A stretch of DNA of 64,000 nucleotides from Prostheceraeus crozeri (Eukaryota > Platyhelminthes > Polycladida > Euryleptidae), in assembly GCA_907163375.1 (NCBI GenBank), contig CAJQUW010000469.1, positions 1 to 64,000 of the forward strand, written 5' to 3'. The notes below the pieces were generated by a model. The model was not told the DNA's origin, ran no database searches, and saw only the letters and a program-made list of their open reading frames with translations. Of the stretch, positions 32,886 to 45,145 are shown one piece after another. The position numbers and the translations under genes were made by a program. The number at the start of each line of letters is the position of its first letter. Positions within the stretch are counted from its first letter, which is position 1.

Positions 32886-33667
32886 AGGGGAGGGAAAGTG
32901 TGGAAGTTCCCCTTCACTGCCTCGTCTCATCCCCGGCACTGAAGATACACCTTCTTTCCCTGAAGGGTAAGAATATTTCCGGTAGATCGGCCTTACATTG
33001 CCTCATCCAGATTGATTGAGCATCAATTTATTATTTTTGTGAATATGAACAACATTGACAAATGTAAGCCTCACGACTCTTCATAAACTGAACAGTCTAA
33101 TCATCAATAATTAACTTCCTTGTTCAAAAGGATGACAAATGAATTCGAGAAACAGAAATTGCTTAATGGAAAAATTAAAGGTAACGAAATCATCAAAAAA
33201 AAGAGTAGAATCTTGTTTGCTTCAGGGTCTTGTCGACATCGCACACATGGTATTTGATTCATGCTAATGTAATAATTCACAATCCTTCACATAATCACAA
33301 CCCAATTCAAAATTCTTCAGAATCCAGAAAATCAGGTTTGGGAACATTGCTTACCCTTCACTCTGTGAATATTGATAGAAGTCCGACCTTTGTGAATTCA
33401 TTATAGGTCTAATTGCAATAAATGACAGAATGATCATCTGAAAAATATTTATGTTGATGTTCACATGCGAGACCTACTATATATTTCTGATCCACAAGGC
33501 TATCTACCTTTGACAAGGGTACCTTATTTGAAGCATTAAATAAATAAAGAAATAATGCTGGTTTCACCAAATGCATACATTGGGGAGTCCTTTTCAAGCA
33601 TCAAATATGCCTATCTCCTCCTTCTTCCATTTATGGCTGAACTGCTTTTTCAAAATTACTCACGGAT
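32886..33667. other. No gene seen
   Basis: Spacer with no supported feature. Confidence 0.45.
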
Positions 33668-33669
33668 TA

Positions 33670-34390
33670 GTCCGGCAGCCAGAACGAGTTTCTGCAGGGA
33701 ACGAGGCCGAAAGTGAGACTTTCACAGATTGACGTACACCCTATGCCTACTACGAATCGGCACGTCTGCCAAGTTCTAGTGAGTTCCTCTTCTTGTCAGA
33801 CAAGATCAAAGAAAAACACATGTAAATCCAATGGGACGCAGATTGCAGTTTTCGGCTAAAATGAAATTTTGTATGTTTTCTCTAATTAAACGAAAAGTAC
33901 AAAGCGCACAGTCATAATTTTTGGCATGGAATGTCTTCAGGTCATTTCCTATGATGTGCATGCACTTTTATCATGCCTCTGATCGACAATGTATGTGAAA
34001 ATGTGGCTAAATGTGGATGAAGTAGTTCAAAATGTTTGTGTTTGGCGACATCAAGAGGCTCGCCAAATCTAAATGTGTTTAGCTTTATAAACGGGTGCAT
34101 GAAAATGAAAGGAAATGAACTGAAGACATTCCATGCCAAAAATTATGACTCTGGGCTTAGTGCTTTTTGTATAATTAGAGAAAACATGCAAAATTTCATT
34201 TTAGCCGAAAACTGCAATCTGCGTCTCATTGGATTTACATGTGTTTTTCTTTGATCGTGTCTGACAAGAAGAGGAACTCACTAGAACTCGGCAGACGTGT
34301 AGATTCGTAGTAGGCATAGGGTGTACATCAATCTGTGAAAGTCTCACTTTCGGCCTCGTTCCCTGTAGAAACTCGTTCTGGCTGCCAGAC
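33670..34390. mobile_element. Fold-back MITE, 721 bp with about 280-bp arms
   Basis: 33670-33954 and 34109-34390 are reverse complements with few differences (outer ends GTC(C/T)GGCAGCCAGAACGAG). TA dinucleotides flank both ends (33668-33669 and 34391-34392), as for Tc1/mariner-mobilised MITEs. There is no coding content; several open frames inside are products of the symmetry. Confidence 0.8.
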
Positions 34391-34392
34391 TA

Positions 34393-36605
34393 GGTGTTCG
34401 AAGTGCGAGGATGAGAGCCTCTTCCTTTTGATTGCCACTTTTTCCGGCTTTAGTTACGACGTTGACCCAAAAACTTCCGATCGAAAACTTCCCCCTACTG
34501 CTATCAAGCTCAAATCCAACACTGTGTATAAGCAAAAGCGATAGTTGATAATTGTAAGAAAAGGTTAACACAATATATACAGGAGTTTGCATTTTCATGC
34601 ATTTGAGTCTTTTCTTATATAATTAATCAACTTAAATAGCAACAATCATTCAAACTACAAATGCAGATATTATATCTTTTTGCATTTTATATTGCCAAAA
34701 CTGCATTGATTATTGCCAAGAGATGATAATTCAACGTAGCAAAGTGCGTCAAGGTAACAAAATTTAAAAAAAAACACAAGCTAATGACTAGTTAATTTTC
34801 AATAGGTACAAAATATGATTTAAAAGAAAATTTTTATATCCTAAAATGTCTAAAAATTTAAAAAATGCTTACTAGAAGGACAAACAACGCTTCTCCTCTC
34901 CTCATGTGTAATGAATTGGCGAGTAAGTCGTTCTGTTCAAAATTATGTTTATCATTTATATATTGAAAAGATCCTATTTAACAGTCTGCCCATTCAGATG
35001 ATAAGAGGACAGGTCTGTTTCAAATCAAAATACCAGATCTAGCTAACACAGCGGGATTACGTTATCTAAAATCTACCAGGTGTGTAAGAGAATTAATGTT
35101 GGTTCCTTAAGCTAAAACGTGAAATAAAATTCTACAAAAATATGCATACAAATTATTTGACTATTTTTAATGAGGTCATCAACAGGAACTTGGTCAGGAC
35201 GATCGCGTTTCGACCGCTTCATCCTGGACGCTCAAACCCGACCAAGCGCGGTCCTGTACATTTAAGATGCACAGCCTCAAAAGTTATATCTATAATAGGG
35301 AAAGATTAGCATCTATCAAAAAAAATAGAGTCACTATTGACTGAAATGTACCTCAGGCATTTGCAAGAAGGACAGAGTCCTGCCAGTAGATATACATAAT
35401 ACTGGAATAGATCATTTTCGATAACAGTTCATTCTGCATCGCTCTCTGACCATTGCAAATGGGCCAAATTCATTTACACTCTAATAGCGTGCATGGTCAC
35501 AGAGGGTTGTATCTGCATTATGCATCTTCATACAGATGTATTCAAGAGTCACGAATCGTTCTAAGATGATTTCTGATAAATGATAGAATTAACGTCTTGG
35601 TTACTGATTTGTTTTGAAGATGTTGAATGCATTGCACATACATCCACATGCACATGGTTGAAGTAGGCAATACATTTCAATACACAGACCTAATTATCTG
35701 ACTTAGAAGTCTAATACATTACCGCATTTTATCGTTGTATTATGTTTCGAATACGTGCAGATAGATTGTCCTACTAAACAAAAAAGGTTCGGATAAAGGT
35801 TTTTCAAAGAGGAAACTGGTAATTGTGTTGCGCAACACATGTTTCTTTGGTATAATGTTATCTGACTATGGTAGTGCATGAAATGGCACTTGAGACAGTC
35901 AAACTTTACTGATTGAATGTCATTCGAAAACGTAAGGTGTGAAAAAGGTGCCGATTTTCTTTGCAATATATTCCAGAATCAAAAATATATATGCACGTAA
36001 ATATATAATTATGACGCTGTTGAAGTTCAAGTATAGATAGTCGTTGATGTTGGTATCCAATACCGAACCCTCTATGGAATCTTAATCCAGATGGGAAGCA
36101 AATTGCGATGATAATCCAGATGATAATCAAACTTCAGCACTTCTTTGAGCAAATTAGTGCACTGCTTGTCGCCAACTTCAAATAAAGACGGACGCTTAAG
36201 GCCGGAATCCGAGTCACCAATAATACATGTAGTAGTAGTGAAGTGTTTTATTTCATTGAATGGAAATCATGCAGTCATTAGAAGGTATAAGCATGCGATA
36301 CAGTACGTAGTGAGAAATAAGTAAAAAACACAATTTCAGACAAAGAAAAATTTGCAAGTGCTGATACAAAGCAACAGAGCTAACTTGCGAATTAAGTGGA
36401 TCTGAGCAGAAAAGGCAAAATACATAATTGATCTATGAGTTTCTACAACTAGTTACGTATGAAAGTTATTCAAGATCAAAATGCGCACAGAAATAAAAAA
36501 TGATATTCTGCGTTCTGATTGAGAAAAAAAACAATTAGACGACCATAAATTGAAGAAGAATCGGGAGACATATAATCAGTGGCGCCTTCTCCGTACCTGC
36601 GAGGC
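34393..36605. other. No gene seen; one hammerhead-like motif
   Basis: About 2.2 kb of A/T-rich spacer with no coding frame that I recognise. The motif at 35172-35236 is listed separately. Confidence 0.45.
35172..35236 (-). ncRNA. Hammerhead-like motif
   Basis: On the minus strand, CAGGA and TCCTG can pair as stem I around ATGAAGCGGTCGAAACGCGATC. The GAAACGCG segment resembles the 3' half of Penelope-type hammerheads, and TGAAG resembles the 5' box with its last base changed. Stem II would be minimal. It is probably a solo relic of a Penelope-like terminal repeat. Confidence 0.25.
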
Positions 36606-37021
36606 CTTCGGCGCATCGGTACTTCTATTCTTCCCCCCCCACATTTTTCAAGTTTTCCAAAATCATCAAATTTCGACAAAGTTAGTCACACTGGGTTTAG
36701 AGTAGACTTGATCTTTCACTGAGTGACACTAAAGCACGATTGAGAAGTCTTACTTGAACCCTGGGATGAAGGATTGGTCCCTTAGATACTCAGTTAGAAT
36801 ACAAGGTACAGCTGTGATCATGAACTTCTTGTGACTGTTGTCTAATTCTGAGGATGTAAATGTTCTACAAGTCAGATAAGAGGAGTTTTACACACTCAAC
36901 GCTATGCCACGTCAGTGAGACTGCCCGTAGGAGCAAGAGAAGATCGTTGACGATGCAACACTTCCGGGTGTCAACAACAGAATTGTGGGGGGGGGAAGAA
37001 TAGAAGTACCGGCGCATCCTC
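36606..37021. repeat. Pair of inverted repeats with poly-C runs (about 415 bp)
   Basis: About 34 bp (CGGTACTTCTATTC followed by TTCCCCCCCC) at 36606-36640 recur inverted at about 36986-37021. Such TIRs suggest a small non-autonomous element. No target duplication was seen. Confidence 0.6.
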
Positions 37022-37623
37022 AAAAATAATTTTCCAACAATTATAAAAATGAAAAGTGTCATCATTCATTTAAATTCGATAGCTTCTCGTAACAGCTGTG
37101 CACAGCCTTCCGTCTCAAAGTCAGACGCTCAACCTCATTGAACACTTTTGCAGCACGTGCTCGAATCACAGCTGTTTCTTTTGAACAATTAGACGTGTTT
37201 TCAGACAGAGCGAAAGAGAGTTGTGTGCGTGTGAGGCAGTAAGCGCACGCGCCCGCGCCAATATTGGCTTTTCCGATAGACATGATGCCTTGCCTTCTCC
37301 AATTTTTGCAATGAAATTCTACGCGATTCTTGATCGAGGAGCGGTTTCTAAATATAGTAAGGGAAGCGCAACCCAATTGTTCCTGGATTCGCTTTATGTC
37401 AGAGAGGCCACTACGTCAACAGTAGCAGATGGCTGACGTTCAGACAAGACAAGGTAGGCCAATACCTGATATAAAATGAAACTATTCACTGAGAAAGAAA
37501 TAAGAAATACTACACAAGACATTTTAATGCATCAAAATTTCAAACAAGTGAGTGACTGACCGGCCGTGAGAACCTTGCCTCCTTTTTCTCGAGAAAATGT
37601 GGTCTGGACAGAGAGGGGATATA

Positions 37624-39141
37624 CTGTCCGTTTCATAAAAAGTGGATCATCCTAAAATTTGACTAAATAAAACATAAGTATGATACAGAAAGCATTTTTC
37701 ATGTTATTTCATGTCCCTAATATATTTAAATGTCCCTATATAATCTGATAAGCTATGATACAGTAACGGTTCTTAGGAAGCTAATATTTAGTGGCCCTAC
37801 CCTTATTGTCAATGACATTACCAATTCGTCTAGGCATTGATTCGATGATATCGTTGATTTTTGACTGATCTAACTTTCTCCACTCTCTTTTTAACAGTGA
37901 CTAAGTTGTGATACGCCATCTGTAGGTAGCAGTGAACGACAAACGTTACGTTTTGACTTGCATTGAGTTGAGACTTGCATAAGTTGACTCTACTGTTCAT
38001 TCGTAAAACATTCACATAGCGTTCAGAATTCATGGTTCCTTGCTGTATGTGAAGTTCAGAGCGGCCATTGGTCCCAAATGCCAGCCCAAATCAGTAGAGT
38101 CGCACCACCTTGTACGCGGGGACGATGTAAATGTTTCGGAATTTCCTGATCAGATTTTATCCATAATCTCAATCGACCATCACTATCCTTCAGACGGACT
38201 GATGCCTCATCAGACCAGACAACCCGATCCCATTGATTTCGCCTGTGACACTGACTCATTGCCCATCTGAGACGTCTTTTTGTATGCTGATCTGATACTT
38301 CGATCTGAGAGGGCCTCTTACAGCTCTTGAAATTCGACTCAATAAGTCTTCTACGAATAGTGGACTTAGAAATAGACGAGACTAGTTTAGCCATCTCAGT
38401 TAACGAGAGACTTGGATCAACTTTAACAAATCTCAAAATTAGGCGGTCTCTACGTTTGGATGTTTTGCGTGGACGGCCAGAGCCCTCTTTACGACAGAGT
38501 CGAAAATCATCATTATGCCATCGATGCACATTTGTGTAAGGGACATTTAGTCGCTTGCTTGTAGCTCGCAAAGAAAACCCTAGTTCTAGCAAGGCTGACA
38601 CTTTGCCTTTTGTGAATGCGATCTCGTTATTGTTCATTTGTACTTTGTATTGTTTTCAACCGGTAAGAGATAGATTTCTAGCTGAAAGCAATCGGGAATG
38701 CTGCCAACACCACCGCAACGAAGTCAGGAAGCTATGGAACATGAAGTCCAGTTAATCACATGTAGCAGTTACATTATTGTTGATGAATAATGGTGCTATA
38801 CTGGCTCTGATTGACCGATTTTCTTTATTTTTGTTTTGCTTGATAGCTTTTGGCTTATAGAACAACATATCACATAACAAAGGAACACAAATGTAATTTT
38901 ATAAGAGTGAGTTATGATTTTGTGTAACATTGCTAAATGAAGATCAAATTATCTACTACTTTTTTATCTATAACAGGAAAACAACTCAATATTCATGCTT
39001 GAAATTTCCAACAATGATATTAGTAAGCACAACTGACATATCTTCCAAATTTCAGAGAAATTCGTTCAAGTTTGGCGGAGTTAGACAAAGTTGAAGTTAA
39101 GGCGATGTTTAAGGGTGATCCATTTTTTATGAAACAATCTG
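37624..39141 (-). mobile_element. Tc1-like DNA transposon, copy 2 (1518 bp)
   Basis: Same TIRs, subterminal regions and layout as copy 1 at 7567-9148, flanked by TA at 37622-37623 and 39142-39143. Shorter than copy 1 because of an internal loss in the transposase. Confidence 0.95.
37830..38637 (-). pseudogene. Tc1-like transposase, disrupted
   Basis: The first 193 codons (38056-38637) carry the helix-turn-helix region, the GRPRKTSKR linker and the first catalytic Asp in VVWSDEASVRL. They include RPRVQGGATLLIWAG, which is altered in copy 1. A frame change then follows. The stretch bearing the second catalytic Asp is missing, and the remainder (37830-38033) is the C-terminal region out of frame. 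The third-block loss seen in copy 1 is also present. Confidence 0.9.
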
Positions 39142-39143
39142 TA

Positions 39144-40177
39144 GTAATCTCAGTTCCTTGAGTAAGGCGGCTAAGAGACATGAGCAATCACCTCTCATGT
39201 ACACATTCACTTGGCCTAAAAAATGTTCGGGAAATTGTTGTTAAATATTCAACTTTTATGAAAATTAATGTTGTAACATAAAAAATGTCTGGTATAGAAA
39301 TAGTATTCCAATGCCGAGTGAAGGCCATGGTCTGGGCACACGCGACGCCACTGCATATAATGCAAGATGTGGTCACTAAGCATCAATTGATTAAACAGCT
39401 TTGAACTTTGAGATATCCGGAATAATTCTCGAGTTGAAGAAGTTTGTTTTACAAGTAGTCAGGAATAAAACAAAATACGGTAAGCGCATAGGAGAACAGA
39501 TCTTATGTAAGCGCAATAAGCTTTGTAAATGATGTTGTGGAATCAATTTTAATATTGTTCACTTATTAATAGCAGAATTTCAATATAACAAATGTGCAGT
39601 CAGTCTAAACTGGAAACTATAGAATAAATGTTTCAGAACCAATAGCTCAAAAAGCAACTAAATTTAAAATGTTGCTTTCACATAGAAGTTCTGGTTCAGT
39701 TTTGACCAACTTTAAGCCACATAAAACATGAAAAATGTTTATGAACATTTTGGAGGAGGTTCCAACTTTACAATGCCTGCCTACTCTATCACCAGTCTTA
39801 CAAGAACAACTCATCGATTTGGCATCCGACGACACCTTAAAGACATATTTCGAGCAAGATTCTCTATCAGATTTTTGGATTCGTGCTATAGCTTTGTAGA
39901 GCGATCTCTCTCATTTGACTCTGCCTCTGCGAGACAGGCTTCTCACATTATGCTGATGTGAATACAAAAACGATAAATATCGCGATTTAACCGCGGCTCA
40001 ACAAACTCTGTGCTGCCAAGCAGAGTATTCACTGAACATTCACCTGGATGTACCGTTGTTTAAATGTACCGTGCTAGAAATCATGTAATTGGCAATCTCA
40101 TGTGACATGTGAGAAAATAAGAAGTTATCTGTTTTGCTTAAATATAGCATATAGTATATGTATATATAAATTTTATG
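39144..40177. other. No gene seen
   Basis: Spacer between the Tc1-like element and the LTR retrotransposon. Frames are short and unassigned. Confidence 0.45.
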
Positions 40178-40182
40178 CAATA

Positions 40183-40405
40183 TGTGGTAAAGGTTCACGT
40201 CTATTTATTTCAACCATCACAAAGGTAGTGACAACTTTAGTTCAAATTCAAAGTAACGTAGGCTATACATGTACGTGTAGATATTCATGGTATGATGACT
40301 ATGACTGTGGTATGTGGTCACTATGACTATGGTATGATGCCATGGTATGGATTCTATGACAAAGTCAGCACAAGTCAATGGATAGAGTAACACAGATATA
40401 CCACA
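40183..40405 (-). repeat. 3' LTR of the gypsy-type element
   Basis: TG...CA boundaries. It matches 47346-47578, and its inner edge is the polypurine tract. Confidence 0.92.
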
Positions 40406-42193
40406 TTCTTCCCTTCTTGAAGAAATACTTTTCAGTTTACAGAAACGAAACGATCAGGTAAGCGGTGATCTCTGCAAGAACGTCGAAGGGGTGCGCTGGA
40501 TCCTCAACGTCTTCTTCACTTTCAGCAACTGTAATTTCGGCTGATGGCAACTGTTCATCGTCGACTTCGTCATTCTCGATTAGGAAATCACTCACATCGT
40601 GATAATTCGTACTATCGCTAGTAACTTCACATTCGTCTGAGCCTTCTTCTTCCTCAGGCGCTCGGGACAAATGACGAACAGATACAGTATCAGTTCTCCC
40701 GGTTCTTGGAAACAAGACCGTCACGTGGTGCGGGGACTTCAACCTTTTCACGTAGACCTTTTGAACAAGAGGATCTGATTTCTTTTTTCGCTGAAAATTC
40801 TTCAGGAAAGCCGGCTTTCCGGGACTCAACCATGCAGGTAAAGTAGCCTCATTTGAAGAATTGTGAAGTAATGGACATTTGTCATCGAAAGTACATCTGC
40901 TTTGAAAAGCAGATAGTTCCTCATGCCAACTTTTGTACTGCAAGACTCTTGACGGTAGTGTTCGAATGTTCATCAAAGCAAAATTTAATTCTTCGTCCCA
41001 TTTCGAAATTGATTTAGATTTTTGCATCAATCTGCTTTCAATAGTTTTCCAGATTATTCCGTTGTAGCGCTCATTTTGGCCATTACCCTGTGGATGAAAG
41101 GGAGTCGTTCTAATTCCTTTTTTGTTTTAGGAATGGGCATGTCGATCAGTGGACGTAAACGTTCTGGGTCTGGTTTCATTTTACCATCTTCAAAGACGTG
41201 ACCAAGGAAAGACAATTTCGTTGTGCAGAAATTGCACTTAGCAGAATTGAGTGAAATTCCGACTTCCTGGACTCGTTTCATAAAGTTGCGTAGATTGTTA
41301 TCGTGATCTTCCAACGTTTTCCCACAGATAGCGATGTCATCGAAATAACTGACAACTCCAACTAAGTCCTTCAATGAATCTTTGATGATTCTGCGAAAGG
41401 CAGGTACTCCGTTGGTCACTCCAAAGGGTAGACGCAAGAATTCATAAAGTTCCCTATTACAGTAGGACCCACTTATGACGTACCTAAGGGACCTAAAAAA
41501 ATTGGTACGTTATATCCGAGGTATGTTGTATCCGAGGTGTGCAAGAACAAGCTGTATAAGAAGTATTGAAGCCTACTTCTGCACCAAATTAAGTTGTCAA
41601 TTGCAATATTAAGGTCCTATCCATCATGAACAGCTAATTCTCACTATGCATCACCATAAATACATGTACATATACATGTAATGTACATTTATTTGTATGC
41701 CCTGGCCCTACATGTATGATCATGCCTACTCGAGAAAACAGCATAGTGTCTTAACAATTCACTATTGTGTAAGAAAAAATGTGCAATATTCTGAACTTGA
41801 ATCTAAAAATCTGAATGACTAAAAAAACAATGTAAACAGCTCCAGTGACGCGTCAAGAAGATACCATCACAGACAATGGCCCGTATGCATAAAAAGTAAC
41901 TTTTGAAAGTAAATACTTCCTAGTTCTTACTTGCAAGTATATACTCTGTCTAGTATCTACTTCCAATATGTATGCATAAAAAGTAACTTCACAAAGTAGG
42001 CACTTGCTAGTAGGAACTTCTTGTATAAAAGTGTCGCAGTGAGATATCTATGGTCGTCACATGATTAACCTTGCGGAAATACTTGGCAACGCTGGTAATC
42101 GGTGCACTTTTATCGATACATTACTATAGAACACGCCTGCCTCACGATCACAGCATTTACTCAGCAATCACAAGACAACAACAACCGAACAGA

Positions 42194-43613
42194 ATGGATA
42201 CTTCAACTGAAACAACTTTTTTGGAGATATTAGAGATGAAGAAGTATGTGATTAATTCTAAAGATAACACGAAGAATGGCCGTAACAAAAGAGCGGAAGC
42301 TTGGAGTTGGTTGCAGCAGGAATTGGTGGTAAGAACGGGAAAGTCGCTTGCAATTGAGCAATTACAAAAAAAGTGGAACAATGTCCAGCAACGCTTGAAG
42401 GAGAAGTTAAAGGATGTCAAGAAGACTGGAGGGGGCCCATCGAAAGAGTTGAGTGAGAACGATAGATTGGTGTGGAGAATTCTAGGTGAGCAAAATCCTA
42501 AAATTACCAAGGTTGTCGGAGCTATGGAGAACGGAGTGGATCTGGAGAACTTAGAGCTTCCACCAGATGATGAGCAGTCTCTAAAAAGTAAGTTATTTTA
42601 TCCTTCTTTTAACTCATTAATATAATCCGGATTTATACTTAGGCCTACATGTATTTACATTAAAGTTTGGGTACCTCCATAGTACCCACATACCTGGCCG
42701 CGGATTTTCAGCGGGCCGCGGAAATTATCTATCTGATTTATCCCCATGGCAAATTATTCGGTTTGCACACCGTTATCTTTGCAATAATAATTCTATGGAT
42801 AGAAATTATTTGAGATGTCTAACCAACTAGAATCTCCGTCTTTAAGAAATTTCAAATAAGCTTACTGAAAACTGCTAGCTGTTTAAAGCAGGAATATCTG
42901 ACCGACTTGGCCAAACATCTATGTACGAGTTGGCATAATTGAAACTTTTACTATTGCAATCACGCGATATAGCTCAAAACGACTCAGTAATATGATGTAG
43001 AAACTGAATTTCATTGATAACTTCTACAACAATGGATCATGTTTGAAATTGAAAAGATTATCTGAAGCCTTGTTGTAAGCGGAAAACAACTGCAGTTTTA
43101 GATTTTACATTTTCAACATAATGACTGATAAAAGCCGAAAATGCATCCAACTTTGTACTCTATTACAATATGTGGATGATAATGGGAACCAACGAAATAA
43201 ATGCATGTAGCCTATACATGTACAATTTGTGGATCAAAACAAATACTAAAGTTTGTTTTAGTAATTAAAGAATAAATCATATAGGAATATATACATATAC
43301 TGATGATATACACTATATAATTACATGTATAAAAAGGCTCCGTTCATTATATTTATCAACCTATCTCCACTTTCCAGACATTGAAAATCGAGGGGAAGAG
43401 GATATCGAGCAAAGGTCTACAAAGAGAAAGGCCGTCGAACCTATCGACGATCTACATCGCGAGGTACTGATTCTTCAGCGGGAGAAACTTCGACTGAAGA
43501 TAGAACTGCTTCGAAGTCAAGTGAAAGGAAAGGTGGACGCATCAACGCAAACTATTGTATCACAAGAATATTCTTATCTGCGAGATATTTACGACGAAAA
43601 CACTCCTTTTTGA
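42194..43613 (+). CDS. Harbinger Myb/SANT-like DNA-binding protein, two exons, 209 aa
   Basis: Exon 1 is 42194-42587, ending at a consensus donor GTAAGT. Exon 2 is 43378-43613, after TTTCCAG. The join keeps frame (one base of the split codon from exon 1, two from exon 2). Start ATG 42194 is chosen because the Myb/SANT-like domain begins just after it: TTFLEILEMKKYVINSK, W-x-W, then LQKKWNNVQQRLKEK with the conserved tryptophan. The C-terminus is a coiled coil (LQREKLRLKIELLRSQ). In Harbinger elements this partner binds the termini and helps bring transposase to the nucleus and DNA. No stop interrupts it, so the gene looks intact. Confidence 0.85.
42588..43377 (+). other. Intron of the Harbinger Myb-like gene
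   Basis: 790 bp, GT...AG, A/T-rich, with a pyrimidine-rich stretch before the acceptor. No element was recognised inside. Confidence 0.75.
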
Positions 43614-44010
43614 CTCGTGAATGTATGAGTAACTGTTTCTGTACCGTAACAATATTATTGATATTTTATAAAGGTCATTGTTTTCATTCGGTAGTCTTTT
43701 TAGTTAGCTGATTTTATGCTCGGGTTATCTAATATCGATCAGTACGAATAAATAGATGGAATATCAATTTTATCGTATTTTATTTTTTTCTGTAGTCTTT
43801 GACGAATACTCAAACTATGTTAAATTAAGATAATAAGTCTAAGTTAATTATTGGTTCATTTCTTCTATCACATGATCTTTGTCTTAAAAATATAGTTCAA
43901 GAAACAACAAGGTACCGGTACTTTATGTTAAAAAAATAACTGTAATTTAAACAAGGAAGCGTACATAACGACGACAAATTTCTTAGTTCTCATATATAAC
44001 ATGATTATAT

Positions 44011-45145
44011 TCACAGCAACAGAAACTCCATTATCTCACGGCGTTTAGCTTCTCCCAAGCGACGAATATGGGCATCATTACTTGTCGATAGATTTTCGTC
44101 AGACTCGGCATCCTCTTCCTCTAAATGAAGTTCTTCTGAGTCGTCCAGATCAATTTCATGAAAACGTTTTGCAAGATTGTGCAGTATAAAACAAGCAGTG
44201 ATGACCGATGTCACACGATCTGTCTTGCATCGCAAGATGCTTCCCATGCAATGGAATCTTCGCTTTAATTGGCCAAATGCACGTTCTATTGTACAACGCG
44301 CTTTCTTGTGGACCTTGTTAAATGCTCCTCTCCTGATGTTTGAGGTGTTGAGAATGGGGTTAAAAGAAATGGAGAAAGAGCATAACCACTGTCACCAAGT
44401 AGGAGTCCTTTGGTTTCACCAGTGATCAGTTTGTCGTACAAAGTGGAGTTCTTAAAAATCCTGCTGTCATGGACACTTCCAGGCCACGCAACAACGATAT
44501 CCGTAAAAATACAATCACTATCACAGACTGATTGTACGTTTATAGAATAGCAATTCTTTCTGTTCAGATATTCTTCAGGATGATAGTAATCTTGGGGCCG
44601 TTGTATCCTAATATGAGTACAATCGATGACACCAAATGTATTAGGTATTCCAAACTTTTCAAAAAATCTAACTTTGTTTTGCTCACAGTCGGTGACAAAA
44701 GTATCCGGATAACTACTGATAATTGCACGAGTGACTTTCCATAATACACGACTTACTGTACATTGTTCGACATGTATCCATGCTCCCAAACTTAGTTGCA
44801 TTGAACCAGTCGCGAAAAAAAACGAAGAGCAATACACACCTGATGTAAACATGAAAGAGAATAATTTCGTCCAGTGCTATTCTCAATTTTGTCTTTCAGA
44901 ACACGAGTTATTAAAAGGATATTGGTTCGATTAAAACGAAATAATTTCTGCAATTCACAGTCAGTGTAATATTCCAAAGGATTCAGTCTATCACGAAAAT
45001 ATCGTTCTCTTCTAATATGGCGACGAATGTATATAGTCACGAGATCCATACCGCTTTCACGAATAGAATTATCACTTATGTGAGTTTTCAAAGAACAGAT
45101 CAATTTAGGTGCATTTCCTTTCATTAAAATGACACAATTAGCCAA
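44011..45145 (-). pseudogene. HARBI1-type Harbinger transposase, two frame breaks
   Basis: The N-terminal part 44792-45145 ends in LHQVCIALRFF. The next frame (44286-44852) gives FATGSMQLSLG, then GVIDCTHIRIQRP with the first catalytic Asp, VHDSRIF with the second, and LGDSGYALSPFLLTP. A third frame shows ARCTIERAFGQLKRRFH with the catalytic Glu, and 44011-44247 completes the C-terminus (ILHNLA, acidic tail, stop). All three DDE residues are present. Frame changes fall at an A8 run (44815-44822 on +) and near 44340-44360. They may be real decay or sequencing slips, since TIRs and the partner gene look fresh. Confidence 0.85.

Noticed and set aside
33409-34598. Several open frames around the 33.7-34.4 kb fold-back
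   Set aside because: Those within it mirror one another because the arms are reverse complements; not evidence of genes.
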